Source: DATDRQ01 sp035291645 (GTDB taxonomy: Bacteria > Chloroflexota > Anaerolineae > Anaerolineales > UBA4823). From it: 18,714 nt of DNA. Positions within the stretch are counted from its first letter, which is position 1. Each line of letters starts with the position of its first letter. A program made the translations under genes and the position numbers. This document shows, piece by piece, positions 8,453 to 15,900 of this stretch. The notes beneath the pieces are model-generated. The model made no database searches and was not told the origin of the DNA. It saw nothing but the letters and a program-made list of their open reading frames with translations. Location of the stretch: contig DATDRQ010000365.1 in assembly GCA_035291645.1 (NCBI GenBank), forward strand, positions 1 to 18,714, written 5' to 3'.

Positions 8453-9318
8453 AGCGCCTCCTCCAGGCCTTTGATATCCTTATACGAAAATACCGGGCCC
8501 GATTGGCACGCGTAGATATTGTTGATCTGGCAGTGTCCGCAGCGCCCTACCCCACATTTCATGCGCCGTTCGAGGTCCAGATAGATATTGCCTTCCGGGA
8601 TGCCCATGCCCATGAACTCCATCAAGACGAAGCGGTACATGGCAGGCGGGCCAACCGTCACCGCCACGGTGTTGCGCGGGTTGACGGTGATGAACTTGAA
8701 CAGGGTGGTGATCACGCCGACGTTCCCGGTCCAGGTCTCGTCGCCCCGGTCGACGCTGAGGTGCAGCTCGATGTCGCTGCGCTCGGCCCACTCGCGCAGC
8801 TCGTCCTTGAAAAGCAGCTCGGGTGGGGTTTTGGCGCCATACAGAAGGATCACCCGGCCGAATAAGGCGCGTTCGTCGAGTACCTGGTTGATCAGGGAAC
8901 GCAGCGGGGCCAGGCCCAGACCTCCTGGAGCGAAGAGCATGTCCTTGCCACGAAACTTCTCGATCGGGAAGCCGTGGCCGAAAGGCCCGCGCAGACCGAT
9001 CTTATCGCCTGACTGAAGGCGGTGGATGGCGCTGGTAACGTCGCCGACCTTGCGTACGCACATCTCGAAAACACCGTTGCTGCGGCTGGGCGAGCTACTG
9101 ATGCTGATCGGCGCTTCACCCACGCCCAGGATCGAGACTTCCAGGAACTGGCCAGGGCGGTGATCGAGCGACTTTCCGCCGGGTAGTTCGATGGTAAAGA
9201 GCTTCTCTAAAGGTCCGACCTGCTCGACGGTGCGGATCCTGCCAAACTCGGGCTGGAAGATCTGCTCGCCGACGTGCAGCGGTTCAGCCACAGGGGTAAG
9301 GTTTGGAACTGTGATCAT
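8449..9318 (-). CDS. hydG: Hydrogenase gamma subunit, FAD/NAD(P)-binding oxidoreductase
   Basis: A ferredoxin-NADP reductase-like subunit that exchanges electrons between NAD(P)H and the Fe-S chain; the family includes HydG, AsrB, FlxA and the dihydroorotate dehydrogenase electron-transfer subunit. In 289 residues there is an FAD-binding segment RPGQF (54-58) with PISISSS (70-76). An NAD(P)-binding loop APGGLGLAPLRS follows (from 130), then a C-terminal [2Fe-2S] motif with C255, C260, C263 and C271. The start is ATG 9318, overlapping hydB by 4 bp (ATGA). NAD versus NADP preference cannot be read safely. Confidence 0.94.
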   Translation of the reverse strand: MITVPNLTPVAEPLHVGEQIFQPEFGRIRTVEQVGPLEKLFTIELPGGKSLDHRPGQFLEVSILGVGEAPISISSSPSRSNGVFEMCVRKVGDVTSAIHRLQSGDKIGLRGPFGHGFPIEKFRGKDMLFAPGGLGLAPLRSLINQVLDERALFGRVILLYGAKTPPELLFKDELREWAERSDIELHLSVDRGDETWTGNVGVITTLFKFITVNPRNTVAVTVGPPAMYRFVLMEFMGMGIPEGNIYLDLERRMKCGVGRCGHCQINNIYACQSGPVFSYKDIKGLEEAL

Positions 9319-10361
9319 AGCTTGCCCTCGACTTGAGTCTGCCGGTAGAGTTCGTTGAAGACGCCGACCGGGGTGATGTCCACCAGGCAGGCCCGCGCGC
9401 AGCGACCACAGCCGACGCAGCCGAGCTGCTGGTGGGCGTCCAGGATGTATTTGCCCTTACGCAGGAAGCGGTGGCGCTGGCGCAGCGCCTTGTTCTTGCG
9501 GAAATTATGCCCACCCGCCACGGTGGCGAACTCGTCCAGCTGGCAGGAATCCCAGATGCGCACCCGCTGGCCGTGCTTCAAGTCCATCTCCACCTCGTCT
9601 TTAATGTCGAAGCAGAAGCAGGTCGGGCAGACGTTCGTGCAGGCGGCGCAGGCCAGGCAGCGCTCGCCGAGTTCGGCCCATAACGGACTTTTCATGCTCA
9701 GGCTGAGCAGGGACGGCAGGTCGCTGACATCAAAATCCAGCCGGTAGGGGAATTTCGGCCATTTCTCGGAGAGCACGGCGTTGAGGCGCTGCACTTCTTC
9801 CGGGGCGGCGTCTTTGGAAGCAGCATAGTCCAACAGCAAGTCCTCCCCTTTCTGCGAGCCGATGTCGACCGCGTAGGCATCGCCCAAGTCGGTCAGGTGC
9901 AGGTCATAACCTTCATCGGCAGACAGCGTGCCCATGCTCTTGCAGAATGAATTCTCGTCGCAGGGTGTCAGGCATTCGACGCTGATCAGCACGGTCTGCT
10001 GGCGCTGGCGTAAATAATTGGGGTCGGCGAAACCGTTTGTGAAGACCGCATCGAGCAACTGGATGGCGTGCAAGTCACAGGTATGCACGCCGAAGATGAC
10101 GGTCGGCTCGCGTTCCGGTCCGGGTTGCAGGTGACCGCCATTCGTATTATCGAACTTGAAGAGCAATTCCTGGGGAGGCAGCAGGAATTTCTTCGGCGGC
10201 AGGATAGTAGTGGTGTAGTTCAGCCGTAAATCGGCCGGGTCGGAAATTTCCTCGAAGGCATATCCACCGTTGGATTCAACCGGCCCGACAACCCGGTAAT
10301 CCGGTAGAAGCCGGTGGATAAAATCGAGGATCTCTGATTTTTGAATGATTTTTAGACTCAC
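9315..10361 (-). CDS. hydB: Hydrogenase beta subunit, 4Fe-4S dicluster protein
   Basis: First gene of the operon, 348 residues, of the HydB/AsrA family (dicluster ferredoxin at the C-terminus, characteristic N-terminal region with FGVHTCDLHAIQLLD). Two cluster motifs are visible: C235-x2-C238-x2-C241-x3-C245-P and C315-x2-C318-x2-C321-x3-C325. Extra cysteines C248, C250 and C273 also occur. It links the flavin subunit to the hydrogenase core and is a candidate contact for HdrA, since the cluster lacks an MvhD-like adaptor. The start is GTG 10361 with AAGGAG 6-7 nt upstream. The promoter region with four operator repeats lies about 160-210 bp upstream. Confidence 0.94.
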   Translation of the reverse strand: MSLKIIQKSEILDFIHRLLPDYRVVGPVESNGGYAFEEISDPADLRLNYTTTILPPKKFLLPPQELLFKFDNTNGGHLQPGPEREPTVIFGVHTCDLHAIQLLDAVFTNGFADPNYLRQRQQTVLISVECLTPCDENSFCKSMGTLSADEGYDLHLTDLGDAYAVDIGSQKGEDLLLDYAASKDAAPEEVQRLNAVLSEKWPKFPYRLDFDVSDLPSLLSLSMKSPLWAELGERCLACAACTNVCPTCFCFDIKDEVEMDLKHGQRVRIWDSCQLDEFATVAGGHNFRKNKALRQRHRFLRKGKYILDAHQQLGCVGCGRCARACLVDITPVGVFNELYRQTQVEGKL

Positions 10362-10517
10362 GGTCTACTCCTTCGATGCAAGAGGTTGTGCAGGCGAACA
10401 AAAAAATTGGTTGGTCCAGGAAATTTGGTCCTCCTGTCCTCGGTTTGTGGGTAGGTTTATTTCGTCCTGAGCTGAATAATATATCCTCTCCGGATGGGAG
10501 GCACCGCTCCTATCCTG
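10362..10517 (-). other. Untranslated leader of the hydrogenase/Hdr operon
   Basis: This covers most of the 240-bp gap between the RR1 stop and hydB; no coding sequence is recognisable in it. If transcription starts just after the inferred -10 at 10523-10518, the leader is about 150 nt long. It contains TTGGTCC at 10411-10417 and again at 10425-10431 (14-bp period), and a minus-strand T7 run near 10400-10406. A second AT-rich -10 candidate (TATATT, minus strand 10483-10478) could shorten the leader. No known riboswitch was recognised. Confidence 0.4.
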
Positions 10518-10572
10518 TTTGTAGCCGATTCAGATGACAAAATCTGTGATATATAGATGACAAACCTGTGAC
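10518..10572 (-). promoter_or_regulatory. Tandem-repeat operator and inferred promoter of the hydrogenase/Hdr operon
   Basis: On the plus strand GTAGCCGAT (10521-10529) is followed by TGAC 10535, TGAT 10547, TGAC 10558 and TGAC 10569, giving steps of 12, 11 and 11. On the coding (minus) strand these read as GTCA/ATCA direct repeats, like a Pho box. The last repeat is followed after 11 nt by TACAAA (10523-10518), the distance at which a -10 follows a Pho box in known PhoB promoters such as E. coli phoA. The same arrangement occurs upstream of RR1. Binding by RR1 or RR2 is inferred, not shown. Confidence 0.7.
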
Positions 10573-10601
10573 AAAATGTACAATCGCGTGATACCAGCCT
10601 C

Positions 10602-11288
10602 CTAAATCGCAGGGCGGGATTCTTTCAAGCAGTAACCTGTGCCGGGTATGGTCAACAGGAAGCGGGGGTGAGCAGGGTCCGGTTCGATCTTGCTACGTAG
10701 CCGGCGGACGAGCTGGCGGAGCATGTCCCGGTCGCCGCCGTGCAGGCCCCAAATCTGCTCGATCAGGTCGTCGCAAGAGATGGCTTTCCCGCTCTCAAAG
10801 CGCAGGCTCTCGAGCAGGCGCTTTTCCAAGGGGGTCAGGTTCTCCGGATAGCGCCCGCCTAATAGCCCTTTCCTGGACTGGGTGGAAGGGACCAGCCGCT
10901 GATCCGGGCTGCTTGTCCTGGCCTGCATGGGACAGGTCCGCCGGAGTAGAGCCTGGGAGCGGGCGACGAGCAGCCGCGGGCTGAAGGGCTTCGTCAGGTA
11001 CACATCGGCGCCCATCTCGAGGCCGCGCAAGATGTCTTCATCGTTATTCCTTACGCTCAATAGGATGATTGGGGTGTTCGCCTCCCGGCGAATGCGCTGG
11101 CAAACGCTAAAACCATCGATTCCGGGCAGGTTGATGTCCAGGATGATCAGGTCGGGCCTGTCTTCCGCCCAGCGTTGGAGGGCAGCCAGGCCATCGTAAG
11201 CCTGAACGACCTGAAAATCCTCCCGGCGCAGGGCGAAGGCTACGACATCCGCCAGCACCCGGTCGTCGTCAACGATTAAGACTTTCAT
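10602..11288 (-). CDS. OmpR/PhoB-family response regulator RR1 (orphan paralogue of RR2)
   Basis: This 228-residue DNA-binding regulator has a receiver domain with acidic residues D7-D9, phospho-acceptor D51 (LIILDINLP), S78 and K100 (LTKPF). A winged-helix trans_reg_C domain follows, whose recognition helix contains GGDRDMLRQLVRRLR. The usual ADDY before the conserved lysine reads ADVY. ATG 11288 (MKVLIVDDD) is preferred over GTG 11303 because RR2 begins identically, GGAGG lies 8 nt upstream, and the inferred transcription start falls near 11303. No kinase is adjacent; HK2 or HK1 may phosphorylate it. Compared with RR2, the interdomain linker is altered and appears to lack part of the first beta strands of the output domain. 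Lying directly upstream of the hydrogenase operon and sharing its operator, it is the best candidate for its transcriptional regulator. Confidence 0.92.
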   Translation of the reverse strand: MKVLIVDDDRVLADVVAFALRREDFQVVQAYDGLAALQRWAEDRPDLIILDINLPGIDGFSVCQRIRREANTPIILLSVRNNDEDILRGLEMGADVYLTKPFSPRLLVARSQALLRRTCPMQARTSSPDQRLVPSTQSRKGLLGGRYPENLTPLEKRLLESLRFESGKAISCDDLIEQIWGLHGGDRDMLRQLVRRLRSKIEPDPAHPRFLLTIPGTGYCLKESRPAI

Positions 11289-11310
11289 GGCTGTGGCCTC
11301 CACTTCTCCT

Positions 11311-11379
11311 AATGTAGCCGATCGGAATGATAAAAGCCGTGATCAAAATGTGACAATGCTGTGATAAAACGATCGGCTA
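11311..11379 (-). promoter_or_regulatory. Tandem-repeat operator and inferred promoter of RR1, flanked by inverted repeat
   Basis: This is a second copy of the element found before hydB. GTAGCCGAT starts at 11314, then TGAT 11328, TGAT 11340, TGAC 11351 and TGAT 11362 give the same 14-12-11-11 spacing. On the minus strand the last repeat is 11 nt before TACATT (11316-11311), a probable -10, so transcription would begin near 11303 and give a short leader with GGAGG. TAGCCGATCG (11315-11324) and CGATCGGCTA (11370-11379) form a perfect 10-bp inverted repeat enclosing the four repeats. Autoregulation by RR1 and control by RR2 are inferred. Confidence 0.7.
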
Positions 11380-11457
11380 TCTTAAAAAGGTTAATGGTGA
11401 TCGTCTTCCGCGGTGAAGCCGCTGTAATCCCCCTGTTTCAAATCAAAAGACAAATTC

Positions 11458-11483
11458 AAAAACTCCCTTGCAAGAGGGAGTTT
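11458..11483 (-). terminator. Intrinsic terminator after RR2
   Basis: AAACTCCCT (11460-11468) pairs perfectly with AGGGAGTTT (11475-11483) around a 6-nt loop. On the minus strand the hairpin is followed at once by a run of five T. It lies 38 bp after the RR2 stop and so ends the HK2-RR2 transcript before the RR1 promoter, separating the two regulators transcriptionally. Confidence 0.85.
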
Positions 11484-11520
11484 CGGTCAGGTTAGCGCAC
11501 GCCAGGCTCAGGCGGGCGCC

Positions 11521-12198
11521 TTACTCATCAAGAAAAAGCCCGTAGCCAAGACCGGAGACGGTCCGAATGAAGGTTGGCTGGGCGGGGTTTGGTTCGATTT
11601 TTCCGCGCAGCCGGCGGACGAGCTGGCGGAGCATATCCCGATCGCCCCCCTGCGGGCCCCAGACATGATCGATGATGGCGTCGATCGTCAGGACTTGCCC
11701 GGCGTTGATCATCAGGTAGTCGAGCAGGCGCCCTTCCAGCGTGGTGAGTGGGATTGGTTCGCCCTGGACGAGGGAGGCCTCCCGCCGGCTGGCGTCCAGC
11801 GACAAGCTCCCCACCTGGCGCGGCGCGGGGCTGGCGGGATGACCCGCTCTGCGCAGAACTGCGTGGGCGCGCGCCACCAGCTGGCGCGGGCTGAAAGGTT
11901 TGGTGATGTAATCATCCGCACCCAACTCCAGGCCGTGGACGATATCCTGCTCTTCGCCGCGCACGGTGAGCAAGATGATCGGCGTATCCGATTCTCTGCG
12001 AATGCGCTGGGCGACGGTGAAACCATCCATCTTCGGCAGGTTGACGTCCAGGATGATCAGGTCGGGCTGATCGTCTGCCCAGCGCTGCAGGGCGCTGGCC
12101 CCGTCATAGGCCTGGATCACCTCAAAGCCCTCCCGGCGCATGGCAAAGGCCACCACGTCCGCCAGTACCCGGTCGTCGTCGACAATCAAGACCTTCAT
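11521..12198 (-). CDS. OmpR/PhoB-family response regulator RR2
   Basis: A 225-residue two-domain regulator. The receiver has D7-D9, phospho-acceptor D51 (LIILDVNLP), T78 and K100 (ITKPF). The winged helix contains GGDRDMLRQLVRRLR and ends in a C-terminal hairpin with GLGYGLF. ATG 12198 forms an ATGA overlap with the HK2 stop. A longer in-frame reading upstream only runs back through the HK2 coding sequence and is not used. HK2 is the cognate kinase by position. RR2 is a close tandem paralogue of RR1, and the same recognition helix suggests both read the TGAC/TGAT repeats found before RR1 and hydB. Confidence 0.94.
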   Translation of the reverse strand: MKVLIVDDDRVLADVVAFAMRREGFEVIQAYDGASALQRWADDQPDLIILDVNLPKMDGFTVAQRIRRESDTPIILLTVRGEEQDIVHGLELGADDYITKPFSPRQLVARAHAVLRRAGHPASPAPRQVGSLSLDASRREASLVQGEPIPLTTLEGRLLDYLMINAGQVLTIDAIIDHVWGPQGGDRDMLRQLVRRLRGKIEPNPAQPTFIRTVSGLGYGLFLDE

Positions 12199-14282
12199 GT
12201 GCTCCCTGCGATCGGCAATGTAAACCAGAATGTGGAACCGCCGCCAGGCCGATCCTCGACTCCGGTCTGCCCGCCGTGCGCCTCGACGACTGCCTTGACG
12301 ACGGATAAGCCCAGGCCAATCCCGACTTTGCCGTGCTCGGGAGCGGCCTGCGGATAAACGAAACGGCGGAACAGGTCGCGCCGCTGCTCGGGAGGGATGC
12401 CCGCTCCCCGGTCGGATACCTCCACCCGCACCCGATCTGCGCTCACCCCGGCGCACAGGGCGATCTCGGCCTCCGCCGGACCGTACTTGCTGGCATTGGA
12501 GAGTAAATTGACCAGCACCTGGAGCGTCCGCCGCGGGTCGGCGAACACTGGGGGGATCGACTCGGGAAGGGAAACGACCAGGTTTTGCTCGTATTTGTCG
12601 AGCAAGGGCTGCATCGTCGTCACCGCTTCTCCGATGATCGTCTCCAGCGAGCAGGAGCGGGGAGAGATGCGGAAATGACCGGCCTCGATGCTGGCCCCTT
12701 CCAGCAGATTATCGACCAGGGTCTGCAGGCTGAGGATGCCCAGGTGGATGGAATGGGTTAATTCCTGCAGTTCGCCGATGGTCAGGACCGGAGCCTGGTC
12801 CTTGAGCATCTCTGCTGAGGCGGCGACCGCCGAAAGCGGGGTGCGGAACTCGTGGGCGATATTAGCTGTGAACTGGCCAAGCATGTTATGAACGATCTCC
12901 TCGGAGCTGACGTCGCGGAAAACCAGGGCGATGGCGGCTTCCCCCGCCTCGGAAGGGGACAGGCGCGCCCCGGAGAAGCTCAGCGAAGCCCAATGCCCAT
13001 CGGCCAGCTCGACCGCCAGTTTGGATTTCATGCCTGGCGCGGGGAGGAACTGGCTGAAGGGCGTCTCGCTCCCCGCAACGCGAAAGACTTCATCACAGGA
13101 TCGCTGCAACACTTCCTCCCGGCCCCAGCCGGTGATGCGCTCCGCTCCATGGCTGAAGAAGGTGATGCGTTTCTGGCTGTCGAGTGTCATGATGCCTTCG
13201 ACGATGGCTTCGAGCAGCTGGTCGATCCAGGCTTTCTCTCGCTGTAAATCGGTCAATGTATCCCGCAGGTTGACCCGGGCGTTCTCCAGCGCCTGGGCGA
13301 CCAGGGTTTCCTCACGCAGCTCGGTTTCGACCGCGACCGGAGTACTTAAATCACCCTGGCTGAAACCTGAGGCAGCCCTGGCCAACTGCACCAGCGGCTG
13401 GCTAATCTGGCGGGAGAGCAGCACGCCCAGTAGGATGCCCAGAAGCGCAGAGACCAGCATCCCAACCACCAAGGACTGGACCAGGCTCCCCTGGGCTGCG
13501 GCGATACCACCGGCGCCCTCCGCCAGCTCCACTTCCAGGCCGGGTTGGCTGAGGGGGAAGCGGATGGCATAGTATGGCTGCCCATCCAGTTGAAAGGAGC
13601 GCAGCGGGGTCTCTCCAAAGGCGAAAGGTTCCAGGTCTTCGCGCACAAGTGAAGCCAGCTGACCGGGATCTGCGGAGAAACTGCTGGCGACCGCCAGCCC
13701 GTCCATCAGGAGGGTCTGTTCAATCCCGGTCTCCAGCCGCATTTCGTCGATAAACTCCTGGTCGATGTCGTTTGCTATCACGACCAGGCCGAGCCTCCTT
13801 CCATCCACTATTAAGGGGTGGGTTGCGGTCAGAAGCAACCCAGGGAAATTCCCGCCGGGCAGCCGGTACAATGCGGGGATCGTCTCTCCCCGGCAAAGGT
13901 CCGCGGGAAGAGCGCTGCCCGAAGATCCGATCGGCCGCCGGTCGGGATCGCAGAGCAGGAGGTGATCGACCGCCGCGCCGACGCGCAGTGTGCTCAGATA
14001 CTCTTGCAGCGCAGCCCGGTTCTCCTGGATCAGCAGATCTTGCAGGGTGGGGCGCTGGGCGATTAACGTGGCCAGGTTGGAGAGTTCGATCTGCCGGGCT
14101 TCATAAAGCGCCTGAACGGTGGTTTGGGCGCGCTGCAGCTGCTCCCAGGCCTGCAGCATGAGCTGGCCGCGTACCACCCAGATCGCCGGAAGTCCCACGG
14201 TCAGGGCGGTGATGACTACCACGAAGATCGTGCTCAAGATCATCCGGGACGGCAGGCTGCGCGGGTCGAAAAACCTTTTCAT
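12195..14282 (-). CDS. Membrane sensor histidine kinase HK2 with extracytoplasmic sensor, HAMP and PAS domains
   Basis: A 695-residue kinase counted from ATG 14282. TM1 lies at about 13-36, followed by an extracytoplasmic region of about 230 residues. That region resembles a single Cache-type sensor (CDPDRRPIGSSG and LTATHPLIVDGRRLGLVVIAND segments). TM2 is at about 268-290, then a HAMP domain and a PAS domain (EAIVEGIMTLDSQKRITFFS). HisKA has H477 in AHEFRTPLS, and HATPase_c has LLSNASKYG, DRGAGIPPEQ and GIGLGLSVV. The reading frame extends back to TTG 14330, but ATG 14282 has a GGTGAG ribosome site and the TTG lies in the likely promoter. It shares ATGA with RR2. The Cache-like fold suggests detection of a small extracellular ligand, which cannot be named. 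Confidence 0.92.
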   Translation of the reverse strand: MKRFFDPRSLPSRMILSTIFVVVITALTVGLPAIWVVRGQLMLQAWEQLQRAQTTVQALYEARQIELSNLATLIAQRPTLQDLLIQENRAALQEYLSTLRVGAAVDHLLLCDPDRRPIGSSGSALPADLCRGETIPALYRLPGGNFPGLLLTATHPLIVDGRRLGLVVIANDIDQEFIDEMRLETGIEQTLLMDGLAVASSFSADPGQLASLVREDLEPFAFGETPLRSFQLDGQPYYAIRFPLSQPGLEVELAEGAGGIAAAQGSLVQSLVVGMLVSALLGILLGVLLSRQISQPLVQLARAASGFSQGDLSTPVAVETELREETLVAQALENARVNLRDTLTDLQREKAWIDQLLEAIVEGIMTLDSQKRITFFSHGAERITGWGREEVLQRSCDEVFRVAGSETPFSQFLPAPGMKSKLAVELADGHWASLSFSGARLSPSEAGEAAIALVFRDVSSEEIVHNMLGQFTANIAHEFRTPLSAVAASAEMLKDQAPVLTIGELQELTHSIHLGILSLQTLVDNLLEGASIEAGHFRISPRSCSLETIIGEAVTTMQPLLDKYEQNLVVSLPESIPPVFADPRRTLQVLVNLLSNASKYGPAEAEIALCAGVSADRVRVEVSDRGAGIPPEQRRDLFRRFVYPQAAPEHGKVGIGLGLSVVKAVVEAHGGQTGVEDRPGGGSTFWFTLPIAGST

Positions 14283-14302
14283 CGGCGCCAACTCACCCCA
14301 CA

Positions 14303-14330
14303 AGTTTAATTGATCCTGTTCAAAATGCAA
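14303..14330 (-). promoter_or_regulatory. Possible promoter of the HK2-RR2 operon
   Basis: TTGCAT (minus strand 14330-14325), 16 nt, then TAAACT (14308-14303) give a weak sigma70-like match that would start transcription about 14 nt before ATG 14282. The TGAC/TGAT repeats seen before RR1 and hydB are absent here. The rest of the 130-bp gap to the next gene shows nothing recognisable. Confidence 0.3.
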
Positions 14331-14412
14331 CCTGGGGAAGTGGACTCAAGAAACCCGGGGAGGATATCAGCGTGCGGCCAAAAAAGATGTCTGGAGGACC
14401 AAACAGCCGGCT

Positions 14413-15183
14413 TTATTTCCTGGTAAACGAAAAAGACCCACCTGGCTGGATAATTTGGACTCTGACATCCGGGGCTAACCTGGCGGAATGCCGTTGAAAA
14501 GCATGGGGGGGATCCTTAAGAAATCCCGGCTTGAGCAGGTTGAAACCAATCGGGTAAAAAGTCCCCCAATGAATTGGGATTGCCAGGCGAGGCTGGAGCA
14601 GCTGTAGAGACCGGGCCGCCCGGAGCGGGTCCATATGTCCAGGGCCAAGCGTCGGGCCCCAGCCCCACACCGGGAGCAGAGCGACGTCAATCCCCCCTGC
14701 CAGGTGAGCCATCTCAGGGAACAGGTCCGTGTCCCCGGCAAAGTAGACGATCGCCGATCCCTGGATCAAAAAACCCAGGCATTCGATCTGCGGGCCGAAA
14801 GGGAGGCGGGAGCCTGCGTGCCTGGCCTGGGTCGAGAGGATGTGAACCCCGTGGACGAGGCGAGTCTCTCCTGGCACCAATTCTTCTATGTTCGTGAATC
14901 CGTGCTTCCGAAGCAAATCACCCATACCGCCCGGAATGATCAGGCGCATGCCTTTACCGAACATCGCTAATGAAGGGAGATCGAGGTGGTCCCGGTGCTG
15001 GTGGGAGATCAGGATGGCATCAAGCGATTGAAAATGAGACGGTTCAGGCACCGGTTTGATCCGCTTCAGGTGGAGCAGGTGCGAGCGGAGCAGCGGGTCG
15101 GTTAGCAGGCGGACTCCGTCTATTTCGATCAGCAAGGTGGCATGCCCGCAATAAGTGATGTGGAGGGGAGCGTCTTTAGGCAT
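14413..15183 (-). CDS. Metallo-beta-lactamase-fold hydrolase (UlaG/NAPE-PLD-like)
   Basis: A 256-residue MBL-fold enzyme. The N-terminus HITYCGHATLLIEIDGVRLL and TDP (D29) match the UlaG/NAPE-PLD-like branch. The metal motif HQHRDH (61-66) is complete, with further candidate ligands in QARHAGSR, FAGDTD and IHWGT. ATG 15183 (MPKDAP) is chosen over the longer TTG reading from 15216, since the fold begins within ten residues; no strong ribosome site is visible. The substrate is unknown: lactonases, phosphodiesterases and phospholipase-D-like enzymes all occur in the family. It is a single gene, divergent from the HdeD-like gene. Confidence 0.9.
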   Translation of the reverse strand: MPKDAPLHITYCGHATLLIEIDGVRLLTDPLLRSHLLHLKRIKPVPEPSHFQSLDAILISHQHRDHLDLPSLAMFGKGMRLIIPGGMGDLLRKHGFTNIEELVPGETRLVHGVHILSTQARHAGSRLPFGPQIECLGFLIQGSAIVYFAGDTDLFPEMAHLAGGIDVALLPVWGWGPTLGPGHMDPLRAARSLQLLQPRLAIPIHWGTFYPIGFNLLKPGFLKDPPHAFQRHSARLAPDVRVQIIQPGGSFSFTRK

Positions 15184-15232
15184 GGGGGAAAATGTGATTC
15201 GTCTGCTGCAGAACAATGCAACTGAAAATGTC

Positions 15233-15260
15233 TTGCAAAAAAACCGGAAGTTGCTATACT
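15233..15260 (+). promoter_or_regulatory. Promoter of the HdeD-like gene
   Basis: TTGCAA (15233-15238), a 16-bp spacer and TATACT (15255-15260) form a good sigma70-type promoter. Transcription would begin near 15267, leaving a leader of about 65 nt with an AGGAGA ribosome site at 15321-15326. Confidence 0.65.
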
Positions 15261-15332
15261 ATATACTATCCCGGAATAATCTGGGTCCTAGATTTCCATC
15301 ATAAAAACTTTTTAAGGAAAAGGAGAAATCAA

Positions 15333-15866
15333 ATGGCAACCTCTACTTACCCAACCGCTGAGACGCCGGTCGTGCCCTGGTGGGTGGTGTTGATCGAGGG
15401 AATCGCGGCGATCATACTGGGGATTCTACTGCTCATATCCCCGGCCTCGACGATGGTAGTGATCATCCAGTTCCTGGGTATCTACTGGTTTATCACGGGG
15501 ATCATCGACATCGTCCGTATCTTCATCGATAGAACCGCCTGGGGCTGGAAGCTGTTCTCCGGCATCATCGGCATCCTGGCCGGCCTGGCGATCATCCAGT
15601 ACCCGCTGTGGGCCACCGTGCTGGTCCCCACCACGCTGGTCTGGTTGTTCGGTTTCTTCGGCGTGATCATCGGTGTGATCGGCATCATCCAGGCTTTCCA
15701 GGGTGCAGGATGGGGCGTCGGGATTTTGGGCGTGCTGAGCATCCTGTTCGGCATCCTTCTGCTATCCAACGCCTTCTTTGCCGCGCTGGCGACACCCTTT
15801 ATCTTCGGCCTTTTGGGCATCTTCGGCGGGATCGCGGCTATCGTCATGGCCTTCCGCATGCGATAA
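15333..15866 (+). CDS. HdeD-like (DUF308) integral membrane protein
   Basis: A 177-residue membrane protein with about six hydrophobic helices, in the internally repeated HdeD/DUF308 pattern (VVLIEGIAAIILGILLLISP, then IIGILAGLAIIQYP and ILFGILLLSNAFF). ATG 15333 is preceded by AGGAGA 6-7 nt upstream; the longer reading from 15216 lies across the promoter and is rejected. E. coli HdeD is linked to acid resistance, but most DUF308 proteins have no proven function, so none is assigned. It is transcribed alone, between its own promoter and a terminator. Confidence 0.9.
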   Translation: MATSTYPTAETPVVPWWVVLIEGIAAIILGILLLISPASTMVVIIQFLGIYWFITGIIDIVRIFIDRTAWGWKLFSGIIGILAGLAIIQYPLWATVLVPTTLVWLFGFFGVIIGVIGIIQAFQGAGWGVGILGVLSILFGILLLSNAFFAALATPFIFGLLGIFGGIAAIVMAFRMR

Positions 15867-15900
15867 CCAGGCACCATCCCGAATCAAGGCTTGAAAGTTC

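Noticed and set aside
10398..10440. Possible attenuator or terminator in the hydrogenase leader (T7 run after CAGGA/TCCTG)
   Set aside because: The stem is only 5 bp and ends more than ten bases before the T run, so it does not meet the pattern of an intrinsic terminator.
12199..12456. N-terminal extension of RR2 upstream of ATG 12198
   Set aside because: It reads through the HK2 coding sequence in another frame; the ATGA overlap and the MKVLIVDDD start shared with RR1 fix the real start.
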